From Epiperipatus broadwayi (Eukaryota; Onychophora; Udeonychophora; Euonychophora; Peripatidae): a stretch of 64,000 nucleotides of DNA. Position numbers and translations under genes: made by a program. The stretch spans positions 1,504,586 through 1,568,585 of the forward strand of contig JAQFVV010006272.1 in assembly GCA_028023455.1 (NCBI GenBank), written 5' to 3'. Numbering within the stretch: the first letter of the stretch is position 1; each line of letters starts with the position of its first letter. Below the pieces are notes generated by a model. It saw only the letters and a program-made list of their open reading frames with translations, was not told the origin of the DNA and ran no database searches. Below, piece by piece: positions 1-12,462 of this stretch.

Positions 1-536
1 AATTGCTGAGTAGCCTGAAATAATAGATCTACGTCTGCAACCATTGCTTCCTTGTCATATTTGCGACCAGCGTTTACTAGCCTGAAATAATAGGAGTATG
101 CGGTCGGCAATATGACATCTTTCTAATAAAATCATGTACATGATAATAAAAGAAATGTTTGTATAGGTATATCTGTTTGTATATTTATATGTAGTCATAT
201 ATATGCTTATTTAATGTGGTACATATTCATATATATGGGTGTATATGGTATACACTTCATTATAGTTCGGTAAAACCCGTTTTTATATAAATGTTTTTTA
301 AACAGTTTTTGATCTCAATGTGTGATTCTGTAAAATTGCTTGATAATTGTTAATCTATTTCGGGTTGTGACCAAAATGGTATTTGGTTTCGATCCCAGGT
401 TCATAATTCAGAATGGCGGTTACCATAGGATTTTATTTTATTTTTGTTGTATTTTTTTGTTTTGTTAATCGTACTTGGGCTGTTTGAATTTTTTTTGTGT
501 ATCGTGACCAAAACGGTAGTGTGGTTTTGAACCCAG
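1..536. other. AT-rich stretch without a gene, with a degenerate 35-bp direct repeat
   Basis: No supported coding region. Two similar segments occur at about 366-400 and 504-540. Each runs from GTGACCAAAAYGG to a B-box-like GGTTTCGATCCCAGG or GGTTTTGAACCCAGG. They could be remnants of a tRNA-related short repeat, but no A box or cloverleaf is visible. Sequence shared with the other copy of this element family (E2) begins only near 537. Confidence 0.3.
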
Positions 537-746
537 GTCAGACATGCTATCTTACTGAGTTGTATACGTCTTAGAATTAATATTGTCATTTAAAATATCA
601 TTTACTTATTCATGCAGAGATTTTTTTTTTTAAAAGTGAAACTCAAAATAAATTTTAATTGCATTAAACTGTACAAACATTATCAATGTGTGCTTGGATC
701 ATTATCCATTAATGTGTATATTTGATATGGCCATTGTCTTGTTGAC

Positions 747-754
747 TGGCGCCC
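747..754 (+). promoter_or_regulatory. Possible primer binding site core of E1
   Basis: TGGCGCCC, the 3'-end complement typical of lysine tRNA primer sites, sits in a block conserved in E2 (60901-60908, reverse strand). The match does not extend beyond 8 nt. The sequence just upstream does not resemble the 3' end of the E1 3' LTR, so assignment as the PBS is tentative. Confidence 0.35.
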
Positions 755-959
755 TTACAAAATAAATTTGTCGGCAAGTGCAATCTCTCATATCGGATTA
801 CAAATAAACAAACATAGGAGGTAGATGATCAAAATAAAAATGTATGCGTAGTGAGCCAAAATAATTTTTAAACATGACTTATGTATATTTTGCTCACATA
901 TTCCTTGTGATATATACATACTTGTATATTAATGTAAATGCATTTTTTAATTGTTTCAG

Positions 960-984
960 GTGTCAGAGAAAGCCAGGTCAAGCT
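960..984 (+). other. 25-nt exon-like segment with splice signals in the E1 leader
   Basis: A T-rich tract ending TTGTTTCAG precedes GTGTCAGAGAAAGCCAGGTC and AAGCT, followed by the donor GTAAGT at 985-990. The same block is preserved in E2 (59107-59131, minus strand), with one substitution in the 25 nt and an intact GTAAGT. In E2 the acceptor AG reads CG. It may be a non-coding mini-exon of the retroelement leader, or chance retention of leader sequence. Confidence 0.35.
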
Positions 985-1397
985 GTAAGTGGAATATTTT
1001 GAATATATATTGTGACAACTTAGTAATGACATTTTAAATGAAATATAGAAATAAATAAAGTGAGGAGAATAGTATGTAGAATAAATATTAAAAACAGACA
1101 CTGCAGGATTTTATATTTTTTTCATGTACAAACTGATACATATAGGCATAGGTTTAAGATAGGACCTCGTGAGGTAGGCAAAGTTAATTTCTGAAAACAA
1201 TTAAATAAAACAGATAGTTGGAACTTAGAATACTGACTTATTTTAGAAAGAAGTAAAAATTTTTTTGATATACAGAAGGATATAGCTCCTAGACAAGTGA
1301 CATAATATACTTATCTACATTGTTTATAAAAGACTAAAATACGTTTTACAAATAAGGTGGGATTGTTATATAACAAAATAGCCAATATTAGGCAAAA

Positions 1398-2459
1398 ATG
1401 GAACAACAGAAAAAAGATGAAGATTATGACAGCGATGAAGAGGTAGTGCTCAACCTTCCAAATATAGCAACATCTACTCATAGTGATCAAAAGTACAATT
1501 TGGAAGATCTCATCACAGAAATGAGACAAAAAAGAAACATGATGATGACCATGTTCCAAGAACTTATGAAAATTACATCACAAAGATTGAACCGCTTGGA
1601 GGAAAACATGGGTCTCCACCAACAACATACAATTGTAACAAAAGTATTGCCAGATGAGGATACTCAGTTAAAATAGCAACATCAACAGAAACAAGATGAT
1701 ACGCAACTTAAATCATTGATGGATAATGAATTAGGAAAGGATATGCATACCTTGGACATGTCAGTCAAGCATCAAATACAGGATGGAGAAGAAAATGGAC
1801 AGATGAATGAGGATAAAAATGAAAAACAAACGATCAACAGCTGTTGAACCAAATCCAGGCGCAACAAGGCTACCAAATCCTTATGCCAATAATAATTAAT
1901 CTGGTGACATCTCCTGTGGCAAAGTTTGTCCATATCCAATGTTTTAGAGGGGAACCGGGTGGAAACCCCAAACACCACCTAGACAGTTTCAAAATGTTTT
2001 TTCAATAATAGAATATGATGGAACAAAAAAAAGTGGCAATCTCCAGTCATCATTTAAAACTCTGTCGATACAACCACAAACATTTATGGAATATGAGAAT
2101 GCAGTGATGTCGATCTATTGGAGTGCAGAGCGGCAAAAAGGTTTAATGTATTCCATAATGCATGAAAGATACCCGGCTAACTATCAAGAAACTTATGCTT
2201 AGTTTTTTGTTAGAGAGGTAAATCGAATAAAAGCACTAAGTGCATTCAATTATCCAGAAATGCAGATAGTAAGGATGATTAGGCACAACATGCCACCCTG
2301 GATAAGGGAAATATTGATAAGCAGTCAAGAGCAAGATATTCAAGGTACAACTGGTATACTAACAGCTATCGAATATGAAAATCTTGATGAAGACAGAAAT
2401 AGAAAGGAGGTAAAATTTAAAAATAAATCTACCAAACAAAAGAGTACAAACCTGTCAAG
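1398..2459 (+). pseudogene. gag: E1 gag (broken)
   Basis: An ATG at 1398 opens a 92-codon frame (MEQQKKDEDYDSDEEVVLNL...) that ends in TAG at 1674. Homology continues in the next codons and in shifted frames through a capsid-like part around 1940-2340, ending with a segment reading ...IVRMIRHNMPPWIREIL. The same motif (IVRHNLPKHVEQLL) lies in the capsid of E3, which supports the gag call. Gag would form the particle that packages element RNA. No CCHC zinc knuckle is visible; the tail before the protease is basic (KNKSTKQKS). The N-terminal 90 residues match E2 gag at 58333-58620 closely. Stops at 1674 and 2200 and several frame changes make it non-functional. Confidence 0.8.
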
Positions 2460-4620
2460 AGTAGAAAATAGGAAAGCTGTGCCATCCCATATAGCAATTG
2501 TACAACAAAAGGATAACGAAGAAGACATACACACAAATGCAAAACCAGTCATTCAAGTAAACATAAATGACAATAAAATACAAGCATTAGTTGACTCAGG
2601 CAGTCAAGTATCTATTGTATCAAAAAAACTAGCCACAGAATATGAAAGCAACCCAAGATACTTAAAGTTTCACATGCATCCTATCCAATTAACATTGGTG
2701 AATGGAAGAAAAATGAATAGTGAACGATACCAAATGTAGTTTGAGATTACAATTAGCGGCAAATGTTTTAATCGTGCCTTCTTAGTAATGGAGGGGTTGT
2801 TCTACAACTTAGTATTAGGTTCAGATTTCCTTCAGCAGTATTAAGGGATCATACATTACCCAACGAAGAAATTTATGTTAGAAGATATACAAGTCCCATT
2901 TACAACAGTGGGTAAAGATAATCACTGGTAAAGATAATCACTCCATTGGCAGTTGTGTTGTACAAGCGATCGATGAGGAAATGATAAAACAAAAAGTTGG
3001 CATATCAATGATTAAGAATAAGGAGCATAGTCAGCAGTTGCAACAAATTTTACAAAGATACACAGCGGTATTTTCTGGTGTACCAGGGAAAATTAGAGGT
3101 ATACTCACCGAATTAGGCTTAGAGAGGAATCGTACCAGCAAACAAAAACTTACCCTATCCCGTTCCAATATAAAGAGGAAGTGGATAAACAAATAAAGCA
3201 GATGCTGGAATGGGATATTATCGAACGGGCCCCTTCACCATATAATCCATTGATTGTAATCAAGAAAAAAAAATGAAAATGTGCGTTTGTGTTTGGATGC
3301 ACGCAGCCTAAATAATGTGACCATTCCGAAACGTGATGTGCCACCTCCAATGCACGAAACGTTTGTGCAGCTCGCAGGGAAGACTGTATTCTCAACCATG
3401 GACATGACAGTGAGTTATTGGTAAATGGCATTGGACCACCGCGATAGAAAGTATCCAGCATTTCGTTACAATGGCCAGACTCACGTGTTCAAAAGGGTTC
3501 AATTCGGTTTAATTAACAGTGGAGCAGGCCTCATGAGATGTTTGAAGAATGTTTTATCTCCTCAAATACAGGAACACATGGTTTGTTACATGGACGATAT
3601 TGTGATCGCCTCAAAAGACATCGACGAGCATTTGCGTCATTTGGAAAGCTTTCGTGAATGCATACGTGAAAATATAACTATCAACATGGAAAAGAGTTTT
3701 TTCACAGTAGAAGAAATTAAATTTTTGGGCCATGTTGTGTCAAACCCCATCCTGCAAAAATAGAAGCTATAAAGAATTTTCCAACTCCCACCAACCAGAA
3801 GCAGGTTCGAGCATTTCTAGGATTGTGTAATTTCTATCACTGCTTCTATCCTAGATTTGCTTATGACACCACTCAGCTAATTGAATTAATAAATAAGGGT
3901 AGTAAAAAATGGGAATAGAAAGAGAGGCATGAGCAAGAAATGTCTAACGTAAAAGATAAGTTCTTGGAAACAGTAATGTTATACCAACCGGATTTTGCCC
4001 GTCCCTTTTACATTCAAACAGATAGCAGTAGGCAAGGCTTGGGTGCTGTGTTGTTTCAAATTGGTGATAAAAATGAGCATCAAGTGTTGTACTTTATTAG
4101 TCGGATGTTGAGAGGGGTAGAAAAGCATTACACAACAACTGAGCAAGAGACATTAGCAATAGTGTGGGCAAGTCAGAAACTGAAACAGTTTTTGTTGGGA
4201 TCAGAGGTGGTAATCATAACTGACCACAAATGTTTCAATGACAGATTAATAAGATGGAGCCTGATTCTTCAACAGTTTCGGAATAGTGTCATTTATTGCC
4301 CAAGATCACAGAATATTGTGGCTGATATTTTAAGCCGCCACCCTGTGCCCATGGCTGCTCATAATCCAGATTTAAAAAACGAGACAATGAAGATAATGAC
4401 AACCACAGCAGGAAGCACAGTGGAATCTTACCTCCAGAATTTAATGTATTGGCAGGCCCAGGATGCTCAATATAAGAAAATAATTAACATTATTACATCT
4501 AAGATGGCAGCCAGTAGGCACTATAATCAACACAGAATCACAGATGGGATCCTTCAGATTAATACCAAAAGCCCTCACAATCCATGGAAAGTCATAATAC
4601 CTCACAAATTGAGAAACTAA
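2460..4620 (+). pseudogene. pol: E1 pol, protease-RT-RNase H portion (broken)
   Basis: The aspartic protease active site appears as ALVDSGSQVSIV, with the catalytic Asp codon at 2593. After several frame changes, reverse transcriptase runs from about 3140 to 3770. It includes FGLINSGAGLMRCL near 3505 and the catalytic YMDD box at 3587-3598. RNase H follows at about 3940-4350, with YIQTDSSRQGLGAVL, a TTTEQETLAIVWA segment and ADILSRHP. Breaks include a stop in place of Gln after SYW near 3422, a stop near 3760 and a frameshift around 3245. The protein would copy element RNA into DNA, but this copy cannot make it intact. Motif order and spacing match the E3 pol. Confidence 0.85.
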
Positions 4621-6264
4621 ATTATTACCCACATCCATCAATCGGTGGGACATTATGGTCCTCGGAAAGTAGAAGAAACAATAAAACGTCAATTTTATTG
4701 GCCAGGGATGTACTCACAGATCTTACATGTGTTGAAAACCTGTGAGATTTGTGCTCGGAGCCAGGCACCAAATCGATCCTATGCAGGAGAGCCGCAACCA
4801 ATCCTCATATCTAAACCAAATGAGCTGCTAGCTGTAGATCATTATGGCCCATTACCAATGTTTTGTTGATTCCAGTATCTGTTTGTCACATATGATGTGT
4901 TTTCGAAGTACGTGAAAGCATGCCCAGTAAGGACAGCAAACTCTAGAGGAGCAATAAAGGCACTTCAGGAAAAACAGTTGCCAGAAGTTGGAAAACCTCA
5001 GATAGTGATACCTGATCATGGCACAGCATTTACATCCAAAGAATGGAAGACATGGATAGCTAAACAAGGAATTCATCATAAGCTAACTTCCGTTAGAAAT
5101 CCACAGGCTAACCCTTGCGAGAGAGTCATGCGAGAAAAAGGGCGACTCTTTAGGACATATATACCAACCAACCATTGGGACTGGGTAAATAAAACTGAAA
5201 AGGTGGTACAATATATTAACAACACAATGAATGAGTCGACAGGATTTACTCCAACTCACCTGCATTATGGGAAAGAATGTCCTCAGTTATTTAAAACCAA
5301 AATGCCAATAAAACGTCAATTTTATTGGCCAGGGATGTACTCACAGATCTTACATGTGTTGAAAACCTGTAAGATTTGTGCTCGGAGCTAGGCACCAAAT
5401 CAATCCTATGCAAAAGAGCCGCAACCAATCCTCACATCTAAACCAAATGAGCTGCTAGCTGTAGATCCTTATGGCCCATTACCAATGTTTTGTTGATTCC
5501 AGTATCTGTTTGTCATGTATGATGTGTTTTCAAAGTATGTGAAAGCATGCCCAGTAAGGACAGCAAACTCTAGAGGAGCAATAAAGGCACTTCAGGAAAA
5601 ACAGTTGCCAGAAGTTGGAAAACCTCAGATAGCGATATCTGATCATGGCACAGCATTTACATCCAAAGAATGGAAGACATGGATGGCTAAACAAGGAATT
5701 CATCATAGGCTAACTTCCATTAAAAATCCACAGGCTAACCCTTGTGAGAGAGTCATGCGAGAAAAAGAGCGACTCTTTAGGACATATATACCAACCAACA
5801 ATCGGGACTGGGTAAATAAAACTGAAAAGGTGGTACAATATATTAACAACACAATGAATGAGTCGACAGGATTTACTCCAACTCACCTGCATTATGGGAA
5901 AGAATGTCCTCAGTTATTTAAAACCAAAATGCCGATGGAAAAGGAGAAGATAGATAAACTACAAGATCAAAAGATAGCATATGAAAGATTAAAACAGGCA
6001 GCGCTGCACCGTAAAAATAAAAAACAAAACCAGCAATATCAATTCATGCAAGGGGAGCAAGTATGGCTGAGAGACCCAAGGCCAAGTAATACATCACGGA
6101 AAGAATTCAAGTTTTTCCCAATATATCAAGGGCTATACACATTGAAAAAGGAATGTGGGAGAAATGCTTTCCTTATGGAAGATAGTAATAGCATAAAAGG
6201 AGTATACAATGCCAGAAACTTAAAACCTTGCATACCACCGGTCACCGGAAAATTTAGAAAGTAA
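4621..6264 (+). pseudogene. pol: E1 pol, integrase portion with internal 627-bp duplication (broken)
   Basis: An H2C2 zinc-binding region (HQSVGHYG ... CEICARS) spans about 4636-4760. The catalytic core follows, with LAVDHYGPLP and then PDHGTAFTSKEW and NPCERVMREK, which supply the D, D and E positions. A tandem duplication then repeats the zinc C-x2-C half and the whole core. The second copy continues into the C-terminal tail YQGLYTLKKECGRNAFLM...YNARNLKPCIPP, a GPY/F-type module, ending in TAA at 6262. TGA stops interrupt both copies after LPMFC (4867 and 5494), and a TAG ends the first zinc segment of copy 2. Integrase would insert the cDNA; this copy is dead. Confidence 0.85.
4681..5934 (+). 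repeat. Two-copy 627-bp tandem duplication inside the E1 integrase
   Basis: Copy 1 is 4681-5307 and copy 2 is 5308-5934, starting at ATAAAACGTCAATTTTATTG and ending at AAAACCAAAATGCC. Both carry the stop after LPMFC, so that mutation predates the duplication. Differences are scattered single bases (for example CATCATAAGC versus CATCATAGGC). Confidence 0.95.
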
Positions 6265-6504
6265 AAAGATAAATATAACTTGTTAGACTAAAATCAACAC
6301 GGACTCGATTTAAGATACAGGAGATTGAATTATGGATAAACCGTTAGTTATATAGTAAAAGAAAGAAAGACTGTTAGTTAATAACAAATTAAATATTACA
6401 GCAAATAAAGAGTAGGCTTGAACTCACCTGGCACAAAATTTTTACCTCTGACCTGAAGCAACAGCATTTTTTTAATATTTTTTTGCTCACTAACTATTGG
6501 GAAA
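6265..6504 (+). other. E1 spacer between pol and the 3' LTR
   Basis: Non-coding. It is homologous to E2 57549-57780 (minus strand). It ends in CTAACTATTGGGAAA immediately before the LTR start TGAAGCA; this weak purine run is the only polypurine-tract candidate. Confidence 0.6.
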
Positions 6505-8530
6505 TGAAGCAATGGATCTGAAGTCCAATCCATGCTTCACAGCCTCCCATAAACTTAATTAGTATTGTAGGCCTGAATTAAGTTTATAGTCCAATATCAG
6601 CAGGATTTTGCATTTAAATATTTTGTTTTAAATAAATTCCATTCTAAAATTAGATTTCTGTTAATAAAAATTACTTGTAAAACCTATTAGTCAAACATAT
6701 ATATATACGTCAAGCGTATATATATGAGTTAATGCAAAATTCTGCTGAAATAAAATGCTTATTTTATTAAAAGAAATAAGAATGTATTTTTCTTTTTAAA
6801 TCTTGTTAAAATATTTAGTATGATTTGATTTTGAGATAAGCCCACCAACATTTTCTAAAAGAATGTGTATTTTTAATTAATTAGCCCATTCAAGGCAAAT
6901 TAAAGATCACCTCTTTCTTTTTTAATTAATAAAATTCAAAGTTTAAAGAAAGAAATTTAGAGTAAAAAAGTAAAAGTTATTTTTAGAAAATGTTACCTTG
7001 AAACAAAGGAGCGTGGGGGCCTTATCAAGATCTAAGATCATACAAACAATAGAAGGTAGCTTACAAAAAAATGTATAAATAGGAGAATGAACAAAAGACT
7101 AGATTATTCAGAATTTTCTTGCTGGCATTTTCAATTTCCCTTTTGAGATTTCATTCAGATTTCTCTTGGAGAACTCTTGCAGATTTTGCTTTTGCTTGTT
7201 GAGATTTTATTTCAAAAAGTTATACAACTGTCATCTTCCAAATCATGGAGACGTTTGAACATGCTCAAGCTAAGTTATATGAATTTGATGGATTCTACTA
7301 TGCTTGGCTAGGCAAATAAATAGCTTTGCCTATCGCCGAGGTTCATAAATACCATCAAAATGCCATAGTATCCACCCAATATAATCGGAGCTCTGTGCCG
7401 TGTCTGTAAGACTTTTCGTAAAACCATGCTATATATTTCCATTTTCATTGTCCGGACAAATACCTATCGATGGACGAATCAAGCTACGTCGTCGAGGGAA
7501 CATGACCAAAAAACAGGATGGTAATTGTATCTCTCCTCCATTGAACTATTTACTTTCTACCCTTTTGTTCATACCTTTCTTAATTGAATTATATTTTAAA
7601 TTGTTTTATTTAATGATATTTGTTATGTAACCATTTTTATTAGACTAGTCTTAGATATATATATTGCGTGATCATCTATATATATTTAACCCTTTTTCCT
7701 TCGCTATTCCCCATTACTAACAACTATATATGTTTTGTATTCAATTGTGGTTAAGTTTAAAAGTTAATTTTTTCATTTAAAATCTCTTTCCAATTTTATT
7801 TATGTTTCTAAAATCTACACCAGTAAGTTTCCTTTGTTTGCCAACTTGATCTCCTCGATAACGCCTCTTTTGTCCACCACAGGCTTATTATGTATATCAG
7901 ATTTATCTATATACATCTTAAATAATTTTTAAACTGTCTGTTTTTAGTGCAAAGCAATTAGACAATGCTTTGTCAAAGATTTTTTATGATGCTTTATCGA
8001 GGAGATTCAAGTTGACAATTTTATTAAAATTAAGAAGAAAAGACTTAGACCGCAAAAATATTATATTGTTTAATCTGTTTTTATTGTCTAATTACTTTTT
8101 CATTAATTTAGGGGAATAGCGGAGGCCATTAAAAACATTCATAATATTTTAAAGTTATTAATTAAACATATTATTTAACTATAAAAAGCTTGAGTTTCCT
8201 AATTTTATTATAATGCTTTATTTTACTTTTCCAATGATCCAGGCACGCAAAACATATTTTTCATAGTACTTTTATGCACATTTAACTATTTAGCTCCTTA
8301 GGTGTTCTTGTCCATGTTTCTCTCCGCTGATGCTAAGCTTTGGGTCAGTGAGAAAATAATTTATGCATGTCTCAGATAATGTTGTTGGTCTGCAGTTAGC
8401 CTCGAGAATAGGCGAACAGGGCAGAGGTCATAGTATTCTTGATTTAATATCTTGCGTATGGATGGCCTCGAGGTACTTTCGCCTAGTATTTGAACTGGGT
8501 TAAACCAACATACATCATCTGACTGTCACA
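6505..8530 (+). repeat. E1 3' LTR (2,026 bp)
   Basis: It begins TGAAGCAATGGATC and ends GACTGTCACA. The borders follow from comparison with E2, where the same termini abut a 4-bp target duplication (TGAAGCA at 62697 and GGCACA at 40119, both read on the minus strand). It holds a TATA box at 7074-7081 and a (TA)n-palindromic segment near 6700-6725 (ATATATACGTCAAGCGTATA). The equivalent segment in E2 is where E3 inserted. Open frames inside it are not conserved and are not called as genes. Confidence 0.85.
7074..7081 (+). promoter_or_regulatory. TATA box in the E1 LTR
   Basis: TATAAATA followed by GGAGAATG. At the equivalent site the E2 5' LTR has TATAAAAAG (reverse strand, 62077-62085), while the E2 3' LTR has lost it. 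This suggests U3 is about 570-600 bp. Confidence 0.5.
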
Positions 8531-9801
8531 ATATAAAAGAAATATCTTACATTAATAAGTTCAGTTATGTAATGTAGAAAATTTATAACTATAAGTGGGA
8601 GGGAAATGTTACCGATAATTTATTCCCTTCAAAAAGCTAGTAATACTTTAAAACCCTATATAAGTGTAAGAAATTTATTGATGGGTTTCATTTCTATACA
8701 TATACATTAAAATCTAAAAAAGAACATTAGCAATGAAACCCAACACATAATATACATCTTTTAATATTTTTTAAATATGTAATCAGCTACTATATTAGAA
8801 GATCCTTAAGTTTCAATCTAATGTTAATTATTAATAACAGAATTATAAATATATAATAAAATCAAAAAATATATTAGTTATAACTGTAAAATGTTGAACA
8901 ACGTCTGATATTCTATTTCGATTTTTTTAGTCACTTTAAAAATATATAAAGGATGATTCATTGCAGAAAAAATGATGTCTATTTTAAAATGTTTTAAATA
9001 TTAAAAACATTCTATCAATCTCAGTAATTACATAGTAAAAAAGATATAATTTTATTCTTTATAATAAGACTTTAAATCCATAGAGTGATTTAAAATGAAA
9101 ACTTTTAGCTTGAATAGTGATAACTGAAATAACAAGTATTTGCTGGATGCTTGACTGAATTAGTTCCAACTTTGAACCCCAAGGCCTCATAGATAAATTT
9201 AATAAACTCTCTTTGATTACTCAAGCTTGCATAAATAATGTTTAGAGATGGGAATTTCTCTTGATTTATTTCATATTTAATTGTAAAGAGATTATTAATA
9301 ATCTATTTGTAACAAATATATGTTATTTCATATTTAATTGTAAATAGATTATTAATAATATATTTGTAACAAATATATGTGTTAATGTTAAAAATTAAAT
9401 ATTCAAGTAGAAAATGTTTCATATTTACTTTTAGTCAAATGACACAAAAATACAACCATTGCCAGATTATTAGATAATAGTTGGACTTAATTTTAATTTG
9501 TAAGAGTACATGGTTAAACTATTTAAATATATATTTTTAAACACAATTTAGTGATAGTAACAAAGCTTATATATGTAATGTCATGCACATAATGTATAGC
9601 TTAGAAAACTCTAGTGTACATTGGTTGATACAATGTTTTCAGTGAGTTATCGCTACATGGATGCAGAGTCAAATGCAGAAAAGTGATTCATACTACAATG
9701 ATAAGGAGTTAAGTACCCATAAAATTTAAAAAAATGTTTATAAACATGGACAAAATAAAGGATTTCCCCTAAGAATAATTTTCTATGTGAAAAGCATACT
9801 A
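8531..9801. other. AT-rich spacer without a gene
   Basis: No coding or RNA gene was seen. It contains one 57-bp tandem duplication (9268-9381). Confidence 0.5.
9268..9381. repeat. 57-bp tandem duplication
   Basis: Units 9268-9324 and 9325-9381 both read ATTTCATATTTAATTGTAAA and continue to AACAAATATATGT, with a few mismatches. Confidence 0.9.
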
Positions 9802-10780
9802 AGAATTGTATGCTCATTTAACAAGGTTTAGAATCTAAGCAAAAGTACCCTAAATCCACTCATGCCTGACATACACAGGTCAGGAGCAATCATGAATTCT
9901 GCCCTATTTGCTCTTCTCTAAAACTATAACATTATAAACAACACTTCTGATGAGAACAGATGAAATTTTATTCATTCCGGTCCCGGAGACACAGTGGAAA
10001 AACATGAGATCTACAGTGTAATTAGTATAAATAAATAATATTAAATCTTGGCTCAATCAAAATCTTATATGAAGGGAAAATCTATAAATTTAAATGAATT
10101 GCACACAGCTAGCATTGCAAAAGAAACATGAATTATAAAATAGTATCCATCCAGAATGAGCAACAACAGAATAACCCACAGATAAATATCTATTTAAAGT
10201 AATCAGTTATAACTTCTAAATAATATTAATATTACTATATAAGGACTAAATAAAATTCAATGAGTGAGATTCAGTAAGACACAAACGCATGAATAATTAT
10301 CAACATAATTTAAAAAACATAAACAATTTAATTTACACTAGAATCATAGCACAGATTTCATGCGGTTATTACTCTGCATATAGGCAACTGATTTAGTATG
10401 CTAATGAGCTATAAATAATAATAAATTAAGGTTATCAATGCTATGATCATTACTTTAAGTAATGATAAAGGATGTTTATGAATTCATCTCCAAAAAGAGG
10501 TTTACTCTTGATATGACAGTTAAATAATTTATCATTCATGAGCATACCTGGGCCTGTATAAATGAGGAATGGGTTAGCCTAAATAAGCTTTACTGTGACA
10601 ATCCTAAAATATTCGACTAATTATTAAATGAGTGGTTTACAAACATCACTGCACCACGTCTTATAGATAATATGAGAACTATACATAGAGAACTCGCAGT
10701 GCTGACTATAATGATAGCATTAAAAGTGGAGTTTATGTCCATCTTTGGACTAAAAGCTTTATCATATAAGAGATCGCTTG

Positions 10781-10788
10781 TATTTATA
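10781..10788 (-). promoter_or_regulatory. Candidate TATA box of the E4 LTR
   Basis: On the minus strand TTATAAATACAAG lies about 65 nt downstream of CATTGGATAACGTCA, which contains an inverted CCAAT box and a CRE-like ACGTCA. The position would give a U3 of about 1.9 kb. Confidence 0.35.
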
Positions 10789-10950
10789 ACAAGGTGGTAT
10801 TCGCAGAGACGCGTAGTAAGGTTCCATAGTACGTTTGCTGACGTTATCCAATGAAGAGCCTTAACAAACTAATGTTTGTCCTGAGATCGGAGGAACCAAA
10901 TCTCACTCTCAGACAAGTTACATGAAGAAAATCCAGGACTTGCGGAGGTA

Positions 10951-11066
10951 TAAATATGACAAAGCAAAATACAAAATCTTGAGAATGCTATTATAAGTAA
11001 GCAATGCATAAATATGACAAAGCAAAATACAAAATCTTGAGAATGCTATTATAAGTAAGCAATGCA
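10951..11066. repeat. 58-bp tandem duplication within the E4 LTR
   Basis: Units 10951-11008 and 11009-11066 are identical by eye, starting TAAATATGACAAAGCAAAAT. Confidence 0.95.
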
Positions 11067-12258
11067 AATGTAGCTTAAGTCTTAAATGTTTTTCATATAC
11101 TAATTTAAGCTTAAATAAAATAATATCTTGCGTAACGCCATGTCAAAATATTAATCCACTCAGCAACGTATGTAAAATTTTAGCAAATTAGGATGTCAAA
11201 TATAGAAGAGGGAAATATTATTTTCCTATTTAACAAGCCCCAAATATTCTTAAACGATAGTATGTTATAAGAAAGTTAACGCTTAATGGCGTATAAGTAA
11301 TAAATAGTTATTAAAACAGATTAATAATCAGATTTATTTAAAGAATATAAAATGCATTTAAATCAATAGCGTTAACAACGAAAAAATTAACTTATTCCAT
11401 AATATGATGTTTTAAATAATCTGCTATTAAACATCTATTTCAAAATATTCAATCAAGCGAAACTGAGTTCAATAAGAAATTTTACGTTTAACTGTTTAAA
11501 TATTCCAAAAATATTGGAATGGTGGCTGAAATGATATAAATTCACTAAATTGAAACATTAGAATACTAAAACTAAATCAATAAAATACATAGTTTAAAAT
11601 AAGTTTTGTCGTATGAAAAATATAACTAAAGTTTGAAACATAAAAACTAGTGATAGATTTAAAATATATAATTCTGTGCTAGCATTTTATAGAACGATGT
11701 TTTAAAACTTTAGAGAGAAAATAACAAATTTAACGATAATTAAGATTATAGTCAGTTACCAAATAAATAAAGATTACATTATGAGTACAATCAAAATTTA
11801 GGACAGAGGTGAGGAATATAAAGAGTTCATTCTTTGGCAAAACAGATTACCTTTAGAAGCTATGGCGGCCATTTAGAATAATGTATACAAAGTTTAGATG
11901 TGAAGGCACTGTCAATAAAATAATGGTAGGCATCTTCCAATAGTTCTTTTACAGTTAAACAGAACAGTTCCCAACTAACGATGGCATGGCGGAAAAAGCA
12001 GGATGAAGGCGATCTAAGATCAGGGAGGCAAACTTTCCTTCTACTCAGAATGCATTTTTGATTTCACTCTCTAATTGAACACAAGAGAATGAGTGATTTG
12101 AACGCATTTTGCATATTCCTAGAACTTTTGCTCCTCCTATACTTGAAATTTGGCAATATTGGAAGATGTAAACAAACATATTCCAGAAAGTATTATTTAA
12201 ATGTATTTCCTAAAATTGGAAATAGCTTTAAGAATATGATTTTTTGTTAGTTTGACTT

Positions 12259-12462
12259 GAAATAGTTAAATGAGAATGATATTTTTAAATTGTAATAATA
12301 CTTTCTAGAATTTTCTGGCATTGCTTTAGCTTTACATTAATTGTATTTATTTTTATATCTGAAATAGTTAGATGAGAATGATATTTTTAAACTGTAATAA
12401 TACTTTCTAGAATTTTCTGGTGTTGCTTTAGCTTTACATTAATTATATTTATTTTTATATCT
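12259..12462. repeat. 102-bp tandem duplication within the E4 LTR
   Basis: Units 12259-12360 and 12361-12462 start GAAATAGTTARATGAGAATG and contain TTTCTAGAATTTTCTGG. They differ by a few substitutions. Confidence 0.95.

Larger units (their letters stand above)
537..8530 (+). mobile_element. E1: decayed Ty3/gypsy LTR retrotransposon, sense strand, with 3' LTR
   Basis: The segment carries, in order, a leader (537-1397), gag remains, protease, reverse transcriptase, RNase H, integrase with a GPY/F-like tail (to 6264), a short spacer and a 2.0-kb 3' LTR (6505-8530). Many in-frame stops and frameshifts show it is inactive. A matching full 5' LTR is not visible in the window. The LTR and leader are homologous to the minus-strand element E2 (40119-62697), which defines the family. 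The order PR-RT-RH-IN is the Ty3/gypsy order; no env-like reading frame was seen. Confidence 0.9.

Noticed and set aside
7400-7630. Open frames in the E1/E2 LTRs (7400-7630, 41376-41615)
   Set aside because: Not conserved in frame between the three LTR copies.
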